A DNA stretch of 55,394 nt from Muribaculaceae bacterium (GCA_017436845.1 JAFSCJ010000004.1:1-55394), one strand, 5' to 3'. Positions 25,905 through 35,561 are shown, counted from the stretch's first letter. Notes: generated from the letters alone by a model not told the origin. Program-made: numbers and translations.

Positions 25905-26309
25905 ATGAAACATCACAAAGAAATATTTCCTATTACTATCATTATAACAATGATTGCATTCTCCATAATGCTGTTTGTCGGAAATCACCCTCTGAGAGAA
26001 GGAGTGGAATTCGCAATACTGACAACCCTGGCAATATTAATATACCTACTTATCTCATTCGTCCAAAACCACCCAAAACTTTACAACCTCCCACCCAAAA
26101 CCCCTCATGACAAAATAGCCGAAGCCAATAATATTACTGCCAATTCTATTTTCAACGTCAAAATTTTGTCTCTCCTACTAATTGCAACATTCTTCCCATC
26201 CACCTACTTTAAATCAATATACATCAGTATAATATCATCAGGCATATTTTGTGTTTCATTAATTACGACTATCATTATCTATTGTCGTCAATTAAAGAGT
26301 TTACGCTAA
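25905..26309 (+). CDS. Small integral membrane protein, 134 aa
   Basis: The product has four hydrophobic helices (about 8-25, 35-53, 82-99 and 103-127) arranged as two hairpins around a polar loop (QNHPKLYNLPPKTPHDKIAE). I do not recognise the family, although the layout would fit a small two-repeat membrane protein. It starts 23 bases after the tRNA terminator and stands alone on the plus strand. No clear promoter box was found in the short gap, so expression may depend on read-through. Confidence 0.6.
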   Translation: MKHHKEIFPITIIITMIAFSIMLFVGNHPLREGVEFAILTTLAILIYLLISFVQNHPKLYNLPPKTPHDKIAEANNITANSIFNVKILSLLLIATFFPSTYFKSIYISIISSGIFCVSLITTIIIYCRQLKSLR

Positions 26310-26425
26310 AACAATTTGCATATACAGAAAATTATTACAAAATTTGCAATTAGAAATATAAAACAACTGCCTATGTAACAAAACAGATTAAAGACATATA
26401 GATAAAAAGCGTTAGCTTTATTCTT

Positions 26426-26569
26426 GTTCTTGAAAATCGCCAATTTGAAAAGAGCCACAAGAGTAGAAGTTAATGCTCACGGAACATCCGTGGGCTTCTA
26501 CTTGTATATGTGGCAAAGGTGTTTGGCGATACCTCAAGAACGTAGACAAAGTTTGAGTCCACGTTTTTT
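26426..26569 (+). ncRNA. Structured RNA, family copy 1 (with terminator)
   Basis: A long hairpin fills the gap before the lipoprotein genes. P1 pairs GTTCTTGA (26426-26433) with TCAAGAAC (26534-26541); an AA/ACC internal loop follows; P2 pairs ATCGCCAA (26436-26443) with TTGGCGAT (26523-26530). Inner helices include GCCACA/TGTGGC, TAGAAG/CTTCTA and CACGGA/TCCGTG. Directly after P1 a second hairpin, CGTAGAC against GTCCACG, is followed by TTTTTT (26564-26569). Two more RNAs with the same plan lie near 46.5 and 54.95 kb. It could be an sRNA or the leader of the lipoprotein gene at 26627. A 66-codon open frame runs through the hairpin but is not credible. The remaining bases 26310-26425 hold nothing I recognise. 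Confidence 0.7.
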
Positions 26570-26626
26570 ATTGTCTCCTTTGAGCCTTGGACTATACTTA
26601 TTTATACACTTATATTCAAATTAATT

Positions 26627-27165
26627 ATGAAAGCTATAAAATTATTATGTCTTTTTGCTGTTACATTATCTTTATCATCTTGTTTTGGATCAAAACAAAC
26701 AGCAACCTACATTGTTCCTAACGCTATAAACACAGTAAATTCAGTATCTCTTAATGAACTAAATTTAGTTCAAGGAGACTACCAAATACTAAACACTGCT
26801 ACAAGTGAAGCAATCATCAAAGCCGTAATCAAAAAAAATAAAGCATCTATTCATGAAGAGACTAATGAATTTGCTTTGTATTACGAAAAAACGAGAAAGG
26901 CGGTCTTTCTCTAAAAGAATATAGCGGAGTTGTCAGACTCGGGTATCTAAATAACATGTATTCGACTACAAAATTTGAAAACTTTAACCCTGAGGAGATT
27001 GCCATTAAATTAGCATCATATCGAATAATTAACATCGCTCAACAACATGGTGCCGACGGAGTTATTGAGCCTATTATCTCAACAAAAGCAGAACAAATCG
27101 GAGATGAAATTATCTATAAGTCAACTGTTTCTGCAAAACTCATAAAACTTAAAGAACACAAATAA
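26627..27165 (+). pseudogene. Lipoprotein gene interrupted by a frameshift at an A6 run
   Basis: The first part (26627-26914) encodes a lipoprotein N-terminus, MKAIKLLCLFAVTLSLSSCF with lipobox SSC, and ends in a stop shortly after the run of six A at 26886-26891. Adding one A restores a continuous frame: NEKGGLSLKEYSGVVRLGYL then NNMYSTTKFENF, running without a stop into the frame that continues to 27165 (HGADGVIEPIISTKAEQ, SAKLIKLKEHK). The joined product would be about 179 residues. The sequence at the run is not a canonical tandem-slippage heptamer, so a real indel, phase-variable tract or sequencing error are all possible. The next lipoprotein gene follows after 3 bases and shares the SCFGSK lipobox region. 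Confidence 0.8.
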
Positions 27166-27168
27166 GCC

Positions 27169-28137
27169 ATGAAGACTTTATTTAGAATAACTTTAATTCT
27201 CTGTCTTGCATTTTCATTGCAATCTTGCTTTGGCTCTAAAAAGACGACATCCAGCCAACCTACCACGCTTGACATCAGATTAGACCTTGTAAAAGATGGG
27301 GAGGCAAATAAATACATCAATCTTGATTATGGGATACGTCTAAATATAAAAGATGTTCGCGCCAAAACAGAATTATTAAACATCTATGATGCAAGTGTAA
27401 CATCTGTTCCAAGCACAACAGTATATCCCGACGTTACATCATTTGTATCAGAAAGCACTCGTCAATATATGCGCACAATGGGATTTGATCTTGAAGCTGA
27501 TATTGCTACAGACTATTTCTTATCACTAAAAATAAAGGAATTCAATGTCAGCTATCTTTCAGGTGCAGGATGGTCCGGATTGGTTCACCTTGGAGTTGAA
27601 GTTTTCGACAGCAATCGAAAACAAGTTTATCCAAATGTAACAGCCGTCGGTCGTTCTAAAGTTGGCGGATACAGCAAAAACTCTTCTACTGCGTCATTAG
27701 CTATCAACAATGCATTTGTTGCAGCTTTGGAAGATATTGATTGGGATAAAATCGCATATTTTTTAAGAAAAGCTGATAGCCCTGCTCAAGAAAAGAACAA
27801 AAAAGTTACAGGAGAAGGCAATACAGCTCTTGAAAGCACCGTTATTCGCTGGTTTATTGAATCATCTCCACGTGGAGCCGATGTTTATACTCGCATTGTA
27901 TCATCTACTCCTGATGTCAAAAACACAAATCAAAATTACGTTGGAACAACTCCATACGAAACAACAGAAACATTTGATATAAAAGGATTAACATTCAACA
28001 ACTCCGGCAACGTCCAGATTGAGGTTATTTGCGAAAAAAGTGGTTATATTACACAAAAGAAACGTTTTAACCTACGACAGGCGATTGAGCAAAAAGAGAT
28101 TTCCACCAAATTCAATCTCATAAGAGAAGATGAATAA
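27169..28137 (+). CDS. Lipoprotein with YajG-like and PEGA-like regions
   Basis: The 322-residue product has a lipoprotein signal (LAFSLQSCFGSKK, Cys21). Residues about 33-205 look like the YajG/curli-assembly type lipoprotein fold (VRAKTELLNIYDA, then a domain ending in SLAINNAFVAALEDIDWDKI). Residues about 222-318 resemble a PEGA-type carbohydrate- or surface-binding domain (ESSPRGADVYTRI, YVGTTPYETTETFDIKGL). It sits 3 bases behind the broken lipoprotein gene, whose lipobox is nearly identical, so the two are likely one unit. It should be anchored in the outer membrane. Exact function is unknown. Confidence 0.75.
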   Translation: MKTLFRITLILCLAFSLQSCFGSKKTTSSQPTTLDIRLDLVKDGEANKYINLDYGIRLNIKDVRAKTELLNIYDASVTSVPSTTVYPDVTSFVSESTRQYMRTMGFDLEADIATDYFLSLKIKEFNVSYLSGAGWSGLVHLGVEVFDSNRKQVYPNVTAVGRSKVGGYSKNSSTASLAINNAFVAALEDIDWDKIAYFLRKADSPAQEKNKKVTGEGNTALESTVIRWFIESSPRGADVYTRIVSSTPDVKNTNQNYVGTTPYETTETFDIKGLTFNNSGNVQIEVICEKSGYITQKKRFNLRQAIEQKEISTKFNLIREDE

Positions 28138-28158
28138 ATCTACTTTCTACAGCCTACC

Positions 28159-28187
28159 GAAAATAGTCTCCCAAGGAGACTATTTTC
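28159..28187 (+). terminator. Terminator of the lipoprotein unit
   Basis: GAAAATAGTCTCC, loop CAA, GGAGACTATTTTC, followed by TTTATATT. Confidence 0.9.
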
Positions 28188-28231
28188 TTTATATTACTTT
28201 CTCTTTAATTTTTCTAATATTTGGATTATAG

Positions 28232-28263
28232 TTTGATGAAGTACAGAAATTTGCGTAACTTCG
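28232..28263 (+). promoter_or_regulatory. Promoter of the tcdA-lolD-NigD group
   Basis: TTTG (28232-28235), a 20-base spacer and TAACTTCG (28256-28263, one mismatch to TAnnTTTG). The ATG of tcdA is at 28288. Confidence 0.6.
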
Positions 28264-28287
28264 CTTTTTAATACTACAAATTCCAAA

Positions 28288-29022
28288 ATGTCGGGCATAA
28301 CTCCATATAATCAACGCACTGCACTTCTTCTCGGAGAAGATGCCATAAACACGCTTGCAGAAAAGCATGTGATGGTCGTGGGTGTTGGCGGAGTGGGTAG
28401 TTATGCTGTCGAAATGCTTGCTCGTAGCGGAGTGGGAACGCTAACAATCATTGATGCTGATGTCGTTTCACCAAGTAACATTAATCGTCAATTGCCGGCA
28501 CTGATGTCAACAATTGAGATGAGTAAAGTTGATGTAATGAAACATCGCATCAAGGATATAAATCCCGATTGCAAGGTAAATGCAATAAATCGTTTCATCT
28601 CGGCTGAAGATGTTTCTGAAATTTTAGAAACATTTAACCCCGACTTTGTAGTTGATGCCATAGACTCTGTTGCACCAAAAGTTGAACTCATTAAACAGTC
28701 TCTTCATCGCAAGATTAAAATCATTTCATCGATGGGCGCCGGAGGACGCATTGATCCTACAAAGGTGCAATATGCCGATATTGCCGACACGTTCCATGAT
28801 GGTCTTGCTCGCGTAGTGAGACAGCGACTCAAAGAGCAAGGTATCACGCGTGGGCTTAAAGTTGTGTTCAGTTCAGAGCAAGCTCGCAAGTCATCGCTGA
28901 TAATGACTGATGAAATACAAAACAAAATTTCAAGTTTCGGGACTGTTGCATGGCTACCTGCCACATTTGGCATCATGCTTACAGCCCATGTAATAAACAG
29001 ATTGACAGGACAAAAGATATGA
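28288..29022 (+). CDS. tcdA: tRNA threonylcarbamoyladenosine dehydratase (TcdA)
   Basis: The 244-residue E1-like ATPase cyclises t6A to ct6A at position 37 of ANN-decoding tRNAs. The nucleotide-binding [21 protein letters not shown], the following [17 protein letters not shown], and [13 protein letters not shown] are characteristic of the YgdL/TcdA branch of the ThiF/MoeB superfamily. [16 protein letters not shown] is also typical. It overlaps lolD by four bases (ATGA), implying coupled translation. Confidence 0.93.
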   Translation: MSGITPYNQRTALLLGEDAINTLAEKHVMVVGVGGVGSYAVEMLARSGVGTLTIIDADVVSPSNINRQLPALMSTIEMSKVDVMKHRIKDINPDCKVNAINRFISAEDVSEILETFNPDFVVDAIDSVAPKVELIKQSLHRKIKIISSMGAGGRIDPTKVQYADIADTFHDGLARVVRQRLKEQGITRGLKVVFSSEQARKSSLIMTDEIQNKISSFGTVAWLPATFGIMLTAHVINRLTGQKI

Positions 29023-29693
29023 TAACCATAACAGGCATAGAAAAGAACTTTGATTCGCTAAAAGTCCTCAAAGGCATAGACCTTGAGATAAACAAAGGCG
29101 AGATAGTTTCTATTGTAGGTCCAAGTGGAGCAGGGAAAACGACTCTGCTTCAAATCATCGGTACGCTTGACCGCCCCGATGCCGGCAAAATTCTCTATGA
29201 CGGAGAAGATATCATGTCTTATAAAGATAATCAGCTCGCTCAGTTTCGCAACAAAAATATCGGATTTGTCTTTCAATTTCATCAGCTATTACCCGAATTT
29301 TCAGTGCTCGAAAATGTAGCGATGCCGGCTCTTATTGGTGGAGAATCTCGCTCAACAGCGTTCAATCGTGCTAAAGAGTTGATTGACTATCTCGGCATAA
29401 CTGAACGTCTAAGCCACCGCCCGGCACAGCTATCTGGAGGAGAACGCCAACGCGTTGCTGTGGCAAGGGCTTTGATAAATTCGCCCAAAGTCATCCTTGC
29501 CGATGAGCCTTCGGGAAGCCTTGACACTCAAAATCGCAATGAGCTCCACAAGTTGTTTTTCAACTTACGTCGTGATTTAGGACAGACATTCATCATTGTT
29601 ACTCACGATGAAACATTAGCAGCCGACACCGACCGTATTATATACATGCGAGACGGATTGATAACCGATATTACATCATCACAAAATGGATAA
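29019..29693 (+). CDS. LolD-type ABC transporter ATP-binding protein
   Basis: The 224-residue ATPase belongs to the LolD/MacB branch: Walker [11 protein letters not shown]-loop region [21 protein letters not shown], signature [15 protein letters not shown], Walker [13 protein letters not shown] and H-loop IIVTHD. LolD works with LolC/LolE-type permeases to release lipoproteins from the inner membrane. No permease gene is adjacent, so partner proteins are encoded elsewhere. A longer frame opens at 28950, but it would overlap most of the end of tcdA; the ATGA junction at 29019 is preferred. Two lipoprotein genes follow after 3 bases. Confidence 0.92.
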   Translation: MITITGIEKNFDSLKVLKGIDLEINKGEIVSIVGPSGAGKTTLLQIIGTLDRPDAGKILYDGEDIMSYKDNQLAQFRNKNIGFVFQFHQLLPEFSVLENVAMPALIGGESRSTAFNRAKELIDYLGITERLSHRPAQLSGGERQRVAVARALINSPKVILADEPSGSLDTQNRNELHKLFFNLRRDLGQTFIIVTHDETLAADTDRIIYMRDGLITDITSSQNG

Positions 29694-29696
29694 ATC

Positions 29697-30368
29697 ATGG
29701 TTAAAACATCTCTAAAACACATCTTATTCATAATTGTAGCCTCTATACTATTGGTTGCATGTAGCGATGATGGTCCATATAATGAACAAATCGCACTATA
29801 TGACATTGTTACATTTGAAGGCAACTCTGCCGATGGCGCATCTTTTTCATTCCAACGTCGCGATGACTCTCCGCTAATCAACCTTTTTGCAAAAGGAGTT
29901 AATGTGAATGGAGAAAGCGTGAAACAACATGACCGCATGCTTATAGGTTATTATCCGGAATCAGGCAAAGCATATACATCGGGGAATATATCCCTCATTT
30001 CAATAACACCCGTAAATCAAGACACATTACGCATCGCCACAAAAGAGGGACTCGTAGGATGGGATGCCGATGCCGTTTTCCTAAACAGCATGTGGCGCTC
30101 AGGAAAATACATTAATATGTACATCAGAGTTGATCATTCAACAGAGAGTCGTGATTTCAGTCTTACAATGGATGAAGCAACTCGCAATGAAGAATACCCC
30201 CATCTATATTTGGTACACAATTTGCTTGATGCTCCTAATAACTTTACTCGACGTGCATATGCCTCCTTTGACATCTCGCCAATATGGAATAGCGAAAGTT
30301 GCAAGGGCGTAATAATTCACATAAATGACTCAAATCTTAAAACCGAGACTTATACATTCTCAAAATAA
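29697..30368 (+). CDS. NigD-like lipoprotein
   Basis: The 223-residue product starts with a lipoprotein signal peptide (ASILLVACSDDGP, Cys22) and resembles the NigD-like family of Bacteroidales lipoproteins: an N-terminal small barrel (LYDIVTFEGNSADG, VKQHDRMLIGYYPESG) and a C-terminal beta-sandwich with WRSGKYINMYIRV and ISPIWNSESCKGVIIHIN. The family name comes from a bacteriocin-linked gene, but most members have no known role. It follows lolD by 3 bases and is a paralogue of the next gene. Confidence 0.82.
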   Translation: MVKTSLKHILFIIVASILLVACSDDGPYNEQIALYDIVTFEGNSADGASFSFQRRDDSPLINLFAKGVNVNGESVKQHDRMLIGYYPESGKAYTSGNISLISITPVNQDTLRIATKEGLVGWDADAVFLNSMWRSGKYINMYIRVDHSTESRDFSLTMDEATRNEEYPHLYLVHNLLDAPNNFTRRAYASFDISPIWNSESCKGVIIHINDSNLKTETYTFSK

Positions 30369-30385
30369 TAACTATTAGATAAAAT

Positions 30386-31075
30386 ATGAAGAAAACAATC
30401 CTTTTTTTATTTTTAGCAGTTGCATCTATCGCGTTATATTCTTGCAACGAAGATAATAGTCCAGAACAACTTCCCGACAATCTTTATGCCGACATCGTAA
30501 CCATTTACGAAAAGCAGGACAATTCAACCATATTCCATTTACAAGAAAAAGACGATGAGCCTATTGCTACTCTCACAGCATCGGATTTTTCAATCAATAA
30601 TTATCCCTTCAAAAAAGGAGACCGAGTAATGATATCTTATGTACCAAAAAATGGAGCAAGATATGTAACTGACTTTATTACCGTTTATGCATTAAGTTCG
30701 GTATATACACCGGAAATAATCACCGATGAGATCAAATTATATCCCGATTGGGATTTTGCCTCAATATCAGTCGACAACCTATGGCGCACAGGCAACCACA
30801 TAAATCTCTATTGTCGCATGACATATTATAACGATCCTCTATTTAAAGTCATCATTGACAAATATAGCATCAACAATAGTCATCCCGATGTATATCTAAC
30901 CTATGATTTACAATCTGGGGTTGAAAGCCAGGAAAAATCTTTTGTAACATCTTTTGATCTCTCTGAGGTGTGGAATTTGACAACATGCCGAGGTATTACA
31001 ATTCACCTAAATAGTAGCAATACAGACAAAACGATAATAATAAATAAAAATCTAACAATAAAACCAGTAGAATAA
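30386..31075 (+). CDS. NigD-like lipoprotein, second copy
   Basis: The 229-residue paralogue shares the layout of its upstream neighbour: signal peptide with lipobox LYSC (Cys20), KKGDRVMISYVPKNGARY, LWRTGNHINLYCRM and SEVWNLTTCRGITIHLNSS line up with the other copy. The two are clearly diverged, so the tandem duplication is old. It is followed after 2 bases by a DUF3467 gene. Outer-membrane or periplasmic location is expected; role unknown. Confidence 0.82.
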   Translation: MKKTILFLFLAVASIALYSCNEDNSPEQLPDNLYADIVTIYEKQDNSTIFHLQEKDDEPIATLTASDFSINNYPFKKGDRVMISYVPKNGARYVTDFITVYALSSVYTPEIITDEIKLYPDWDFASISVDNLWRTGNHINLYCRMTYYNDPLFKVIIDKYSINNSHPDVYLTYDLQSGVESQEKSFVTSFDLSEVWNLTTCRGITIHLNSSNTDKTIIINKNLTIKPVE

Positions 31076-31077
31076 TA

Positions 31078-31416
31078 ATGGAAAATAATAACAAGAAGAA
31101 CGAAATAAAAATCGAGCTTACTCCGGAAGTTGCTAATGGTCATTACTCAAATCTTGCTGTAATATCTCACTCGGCAAACGAATTTTTTGTAGATTTCATT
31201 ACTGTTGCTCCCAATATGCCACAAGCAAAAGTGCAAAGTCGCATCATCATGAACCCTGAAAATGCAAAGAATTTACTTTTTGCACTTCGTGATAACATCC
31301 AAAAATATGAATCAATATTTGGCGAAATCAAGCGTAAAATGCCTGTAAATAATCCTAACAATAATGGTGGAAATGGAGAAATTCCCAATCCATTCATCAT
31401 GGGAGGTAATGCTTAA
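31078..31416 (+). CDS. DUF3467 domain protein
   Basis: The 112-residue protein matches the DUF3467 family found widely in Bacteroidetes: [36 protein letters not shown], and [20 protein letters not shown]. The C-terminal tail is Asn/Gly/Pro-rich and disordered. The function is not established. It is cytoplasmic, lies 2 bases after the second NigD gene and 20 bases before cysS. Confidence 0.88.
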   Translation: MENNNKKNEIKIELTPEVANGHYSNLAVISHSANEFFVDFITVAPNMPQAKVQSRIIMNPENAKNLLFALRDNIQKYESIFGEIKRKMPVNNPNNNGGNGEIPNPFIMGGNA

Positions 31417-31436
31417 ACATCAAAAAAGACAACTCT

Positions 31437-32921
31437 ATGATTAAAAACAATCTATCTATATACAACTCTCTCTCTCGCACTAAAGAAATCTTCAAACCAT
31501 TACATGAAGGTCGCGTGGGAATGTATGTATGTGGTCCTACGGTTTATGGAGACGGACACCTCGGACACGCTCGTCCGGCAATCACATTTGATATTCTATA
31601 TCGCTATCTGACTCACCTTGGCTATAAGGTGAGATATGTGCGCAACATCACAGATGTGGGACACCTCGAACATGATGCCGACGACGGAGAAGACAAAATC
31701 GCAAAGAAAGCTCGTCTTGAACAACTTGAGCCAATGGAAGTAGTTCAATTCTACCTCAACCGTTACCACAAAGCGATGGAAGAATTAAACGTGCTACCTC
31801 CTTCAATTGAGCCTCATGCTTCGGGACACATCATTGAACAAATCGAGTATATCAAGAAAATTCTTGACAGCGGATATGCCTATATCAGCGAAGGCTCAGT
31901 GTATTTCGATGTCCCAAAATTCAACAAAGATTTCAACTACGGAAAACTTTCAGGTCGCAATATCGACGAATTGCTATCTACAACTCGCGCTCTTGATGGA
32001 CAACAAGAGAAACGCAATCCTGCCGACTTTGCACTATGGAAGAAGGCTGCACCAGAACACATCATGCACTGGCCCTCTCCTTGGAGCGAAGGATTCCCCG
32101 GATGGCACCTTGAATGTTCTACTATGGGAGAAAAATACCTTGGAGAGAAATTTGATATTCATGGCGGAGGTATGGACCTCATGTTCCCCCACCACGAGTG
32201 TGAAATTGCTCAATCGGTAGCTCATAACGGACATGAAACAGTCCACTACTGGATGCACAACAACATGATTACCATCAATGGGCAAAAGATGGGTAAATCG
32301 CTCGGCAATTTCATCACTCTTGACGAATTTTTCACAGGCTCACATAAGCTGTTGACTCAAGCCTATTCGCCAATGACCATCCGTTTCTTCATTCTTCAAG
32401 CTCAATATCGTAGCACTCTTGATTTCAGCAACGAAGCTTTGCAAGCAGCAGAGAAAGCATTGCAACGCATGCTTGATGGGTGGAAACGCTTGCAAGAGCT
32501 AAAAGCATCTGACTCATCTACAATCGATGTATCAGGATTTGAGGCAAAATGCTACGAAGCTCTTGATGACGACTTGAATACCTCGATTGTTATCTCTCAC
32601 TTGTTTGAAGCATGTCGCTTGATTAATCAAGTTAACGACGGCAATGCCACCGCTACGGCTCAAGATATTGATACATTGAAAAAATTGTTTAACACATTCC
32701 TTGTTGAAATTCTCGGCATACGCACAGAGATAGTTGCAGGAACAGGTTCAGGAGATGCACTCCGCCCATTTGAAGATGCAGTTGACTTATTGCTCCAAAT
32801 TCGCTCTGAAGCAAAATCTAAAAAAGATTGGGCTACAAGCGACCTAATCCGCAACCGCCTCTCTGAAATAGGATTTAACATTAAAGACACCAAAGACGGA
32901 TTTGAATGGTCTTTAAAATAA
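31437..32921 (+). CDS. cysS: Cysteine--tRNA ligase
   Basis: The 494-residue class I synthetase charges tRNA-Cys. The zinc/HIGH region reads [20 protein letters not shown], the KMSKS loop is KMGKSLGN, and further zinc ligands are in [10 protein letters not shown] and [11 protein letters not shown]. The C-terminal helical DALR and anticodon-binding parts ([20 protein letters not shown] and [19 protein letters not shown]) are intact. Length is normal. It overlaps neither neighbour; the helicase gene begins 7 bases later. Confidence 0.98.
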   Translation: MIKNNLSIYNSLSRTKEIFKPLHEGRVGMYVCGPTVYGDGHLGHARPAITFDILYRYLTHLGYKVRYVRNITDVGHLEHDADDGEDKIAKKARLEQLEPMEVVQFYLNRYHKAMEELNVLPPSIEPHASGHIIEQIEYIKKILDSGYAYISEGSVYFDVPKFNKDFNYGKLSGRNIDELLSTTRALDGQQEKRNPADFALWKKAAPEHIMHWPSPWSEGFPGWHLECSTMGEKYLGEKFDIHGGGMDLMFPHHECEIAQSVAHNGHETVHYWMHNNMITINGQKMGKSLGNFITLDEFFTGSHKLLTQAYSPMTIRFFILQAQYRSTLDFSNEALQAAEKALQRMLDGWKRLQELKASDSSTIDVSGFEAKCYEALDDDLNTSIVISHLFEACRLINQVNDGNATATAQDIDTLKKLFNTFLVEILGIRTEIVAGTGSGDALRPFEDAVDLLLQIRSEAKSKKDWATSDLIRNRLSEIGFNIKDTKDGFEWSLK

Positions 32922-32928
32922 GGGACTG

Positions 32929-34344
32929 ATGGACGCAAGGGAATTGGCAACACGCATAATGCTCAATTTGCCATATGATCCAAACGATCAACAGGTACAA
33001 TTGATAGCTGCCCTTGCCCGATTTTGTGTCTCTTCAGCCGATGACAATCCTGTCTTTCTGCTTAACGGATATGCCGGTACGGGAAAAACTTCCCTTACCG
33101 GCTCTCTTGTAAAAACACTTGGCGAAATAGGCATCACATCAGTCCTATTAGCCCCCACAGGACGTGCCGCAAAAGTGTTTGCCGCCTTTGCTCGACACAC
33201 CGCCTACACCATTCACCGCAAAATCTACAAAGCACCCGACATTGGCGACACATCAGGAATATTTGGTGGTGTTACCGAAAATAAGCATAAATACACCGTC
33301 TTTATCGTCGATGAAGCATCAATGATTGGCGCCGCAAATGGGAATGAATATGGCGGAAATCTTCTTGAAGACCTCATCCACTATGTCTATTCGGGACACA
33401 AATGCCGACTGATACTCCTTGGCGATACTGCACAGTTACCGCCGGTGGGCTGCGAAGAAAGCCCGGCAATGAATGTAAATGTATTGCGATCCTATGGATT
33501 GCGTGTTACACGCGTAACCCTCACCGAGACAGTGCGCCAAGCGGCTGACTCTGGGATACTTTACAATGCCACCATCCTGCGCAAAGCGATGAAGGTAGAA
33601 CCACTTCCCGCCCCTATGTTGTTCACTTCTCGATTTGAAGATGTGGATAACATATCACGCGAACTGCTTGCCGAATCCATAAGCGACTCCTACGATGCCG
33701 ACGGCATTGACGCGACGATCCTCATCACTCGCTCCAACAAACGCGCCGTACAGTTCAACCATGCTATCCGAGCAAACATTCTCTATAAAGAGGAAGAACT
33801 CACTCGCGATGAACTCTTGCTCGTCGCAAAAAACAATTACCACTGGAGTGCAAGCGTTAAAGGTCTTGATTTCATTGCCAACGGAGATGTTGCCACTGTT
33901 ACACGAGTATATGGCACTGAACGAAAATATGGATTCCGATTTGCCGATGTATCATTGCTCCTCCCCGACCACGAAATAGAACTCAATTGCAAAATACTGC
34001 TCGACACCCTCACCTCCGAATCGCCAGCACTTGAGCCTCAACGCTTCAAGGAGCTATATCACCATTGCATCACCGATCAGGAACTATTTCCACCCGAAAC
34101 TTCAATGTCGGCACGCATCAGAGCGTTGCGCACCAACCCCTATTTCAATGCCCTACAAGTAAAATATGCCTATGCCGTAACTTGCCACAAGTCTCAAGGC
34201 GGACAATGGCGCAACGTTTATGTCGATATGGGGTACATTCCCCCCGAAGCACAAGGGATGGACTTCTACCGATGGCTATACACCGCGACCACTCGTGCCA
34301 CCCATCGACTTTATTTCGTCAACCCCGCCATCGAAATAAAATAA
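32929..34344 (+). CDS. RecD-like ATP-dependent helicase (AAA_30/UvrD_C_2)
   Basis: The 471-residue protein has superfamily 1B motifs: Walker A NGYAGTGKTSL, motif Ia APTGRAAKVF, motif II FIVDEASMIG, motif III LLGDTAQLPPVG, and C-terminal motifs V-VI in VTCHKSQGGQWRNVYVDMG and YTATTRATHRLYFVNP. It is shorter than RecD2 and lacks the N-terminal helix-hairpin-helix part, as is common for this Bacteroidetes group. A role in DNA repair or recombination is inferred from family. It follows cysS closely and probably shares its transcript. Confidence 0.9.
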   Translation: MDARELATRIMLNLPYDPNDQQVQLIAALARFCVSSADDNPVFLLNGYAGTGKTSLTGSLVKTLGEIGITSVLLAPTGRAAKVFAAFARHTAYTIHRKIYKAPDIGDTSGIFGGVTENKHKYTVFIVDEASMIGAANGNEYGGNLLEDLIHYVYSGHKCRLILLGDTAQLPPVGCEESPAMNVNVLRSYGLRVTRVTLTETVRQAADSGILYNATILRKAMKVEPLPAPMLFTSRFEDVDNISRELLAESISDSYDADGIDATILITRSNKRAVQFNHAIRANILYKEEELTRDELLLVAKNNYHWSASVKGLDFIANGDVATVTRVYGTERKYGFRFADVSLLLPDHEIELNCKILLDTLTSESPALEPQRFKELYHHCITDQELFPPETSMSARIRALRTNPYFNALQVKYAYAVTCHKSQGGQWRNVYVDMGYIPPEAQGMDFYRWLYTATTRATHRLYFVNPAIEIK

Positions 34345-34365
34345 ATTTCTATCTTTGTAACTGTT

Positions 34366-34905
34366 ATGAATGTTGTAATTTATTGTTCGTCAAAGGAGAA
34401 TATTTCTCAGGAATATAAAACCGCTGCTGCCTCAATCGGGCAATGGATAGGCTCTCACAACGCTACTCTCGTCTATGGAGGCATCGACTTGGGTCTGATG
34501 AAAATAGCAGCTACCGAAACTCGCAATGCCGGTGGACGAGCTATAGGCATCGTTCCCATCGACCGCAAAGCGATGGAATATCCCCACAATGACGAGAGCA
34601 TATATGTTGCTGACCTCAGCGAGCGCAAAGCGCGTCTCATTGAGCTTGGCGATGTATTCATCGTTCTACCCGGAGGATATGGCACCCTCGACGAATGGAT
34701 GTCAACACTCGCGACATTGGCATTTACCAATGACACCCGAAAGACAATCATTGTTGTTAATCAAAATGGATTATTTGACAACACCATTACACAGCTGCAC
34801 ACAATGATTGACAACAACCTCATGCACCCATCTTGTATGCAAAGAATGAAAATCGTTGCATCGGCCAACGAATGTTGCGAAATCCTACAATCTCTCATCT
34901 CATAA
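34366..34905 (+). CDS. LOG-family nucleotide 5'-monophosphate phosphoribohydrolase
   Basis: The 179-residue protein is of the TIGR00730/LOG group. It carries LVYGGIDLGLMKIAA and the signature LPGGYGTLDEWM with the catalytic Glu, plus MHPSCMQRM in the dimer region. LOG enzymes cut the ribose from cytokinin or related nucleoside monophosphates; in bacteria the substrate is often plain purine nucleotides. A -7-like TATCTTTG at 34350-34357 stands only 9 bases before the ATG, so a very short leader is possible, though no TTG element was found. Confidence 0.9.
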   Translation: MNVVIYCSSKENISQEYKTAAASIGQWIGSHNATLVYGGIDLGLMKIAATETRNAGGRAIGIVPIDRKAMEYPHNDESIYVADLSERKARLIELGDVFIVLPGGYGTLDEWMSTLATLAFTNDTRKTIIVVNQNGLFDNTITQLHTMIDNNLMHPSCMQRMKIVASANECCEILQSLIS

Positions 34906-34921
34906 AACACCCCCTCTTACA

Positions 34922-35485
34922 ATGAAAAAAAGTTTCATATACACCTGCACCGGAGATGCCGGCACCACCTCACTCGTTGGAGGCAAGCGCGTCAAGAAAA
35001 ACGATTGTCGCATTGAGTCCTACGGCTCTGTCGATGAGCTAAACTCCATTCTTGGGCTACTTGCCACAATGCCCGACATCACAGCCGAGCACCGCTCATT
35101 GCTCACATTCATTCAAAACAAATTGTTCAACATAGGTGCTTATCTTGCCACTGACAACCCCAATAATGATACAACTCCGGCTCGTGGATTATCAACCGAT
35201 GACATCACTCGCATTGAGCAAGCCATTGACCAAATAGATGCTGCACTCCCTCCACTCAACAACTTTGTTCTGCCAGGAGGTACTCAATCGGCAGCAATAG
35301 CTCACATGTGTCGCACATCGTGCCGACGAGCCGAGCGTCGCATCATCGATATTGCCGACACCTCCTTTGTTGACACCACAGTACTGAAATTCATCAACCG
35401 CTTAAGCGATTTCCTATTTGTTTTTGCTCGTTTATGCAACATAAATAGCAATACCGATGAAATATTTTGGAATAAAGATTGTTAG
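34922..35485 (+). CDS. Cob(I)alamin adenosyltransferase, PduO type
   Basis: The 187-residue protein transfers the adenosyl group of ATP to cob(I)alamin. The ATP-binding N-terminus reads YTCTGDAGTTSLVGGKRVKK with RIESYGSVDELNS, and the family motif MCRTSCRRAERRI is present, as is FINRLSDFLFVFAR near the end. A longer frame from 34856 would run through the end of the LOG gene; the ATG at 34922 is where homologues start. Transcription is likely shared with the LOG gene (16-base gap). The first position after YT is Cys rather than the usual Lys, a small deviation. Confidence 0.93.
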   Translation: MKKSFIYTCTGDAGTTSLVGGKRVKKNDCRIESYGSVDELNSILGLLATMPDITAEHRSLLTFIQNKLFNIGAYLATDNPNNDTTPARGLSTDDITRIEQAIDQIDAALPPLNNFVLPGGTQSAAIAHMCRTSCRRAERRIIDIADTSFVDTTVLKFINRLSDFLFVFARLCNINSNTDEIFWNKDC

Positions 35486-35508
35486 TATAGGGAAATTGAC
35501 TACTTTTG
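35479..35508 (+). promoter_or_regulatory. Promoter of the DUF2795 gene
   Basis: TTG (35479-35481), a 19-base spacer and TACTTTTG (35501-35508). It overlaps the end of the adenosyltransferase gene. Confidence 0.8.
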
Positions 35509-35561
35509 CGGAAAATTTAAAGAAATAATAATTAAATACTATTCTAAATATTTATATCACT

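Noticed and set aside
26424..26624. A 66-codon open frame across RNA copy 1
   Set aside because: It runs through both arms of the hairpin, and the paired bases explain the conservation better than a protein.
26886..26892. Programmed -1 frameshift site (A-run followed by C)
   Set aside because: In the reading frame used, codons are GAA AAA ACG, which does not fit the tandem-slippage pattern, and no stimulatory structure was seen; indel is simpler.
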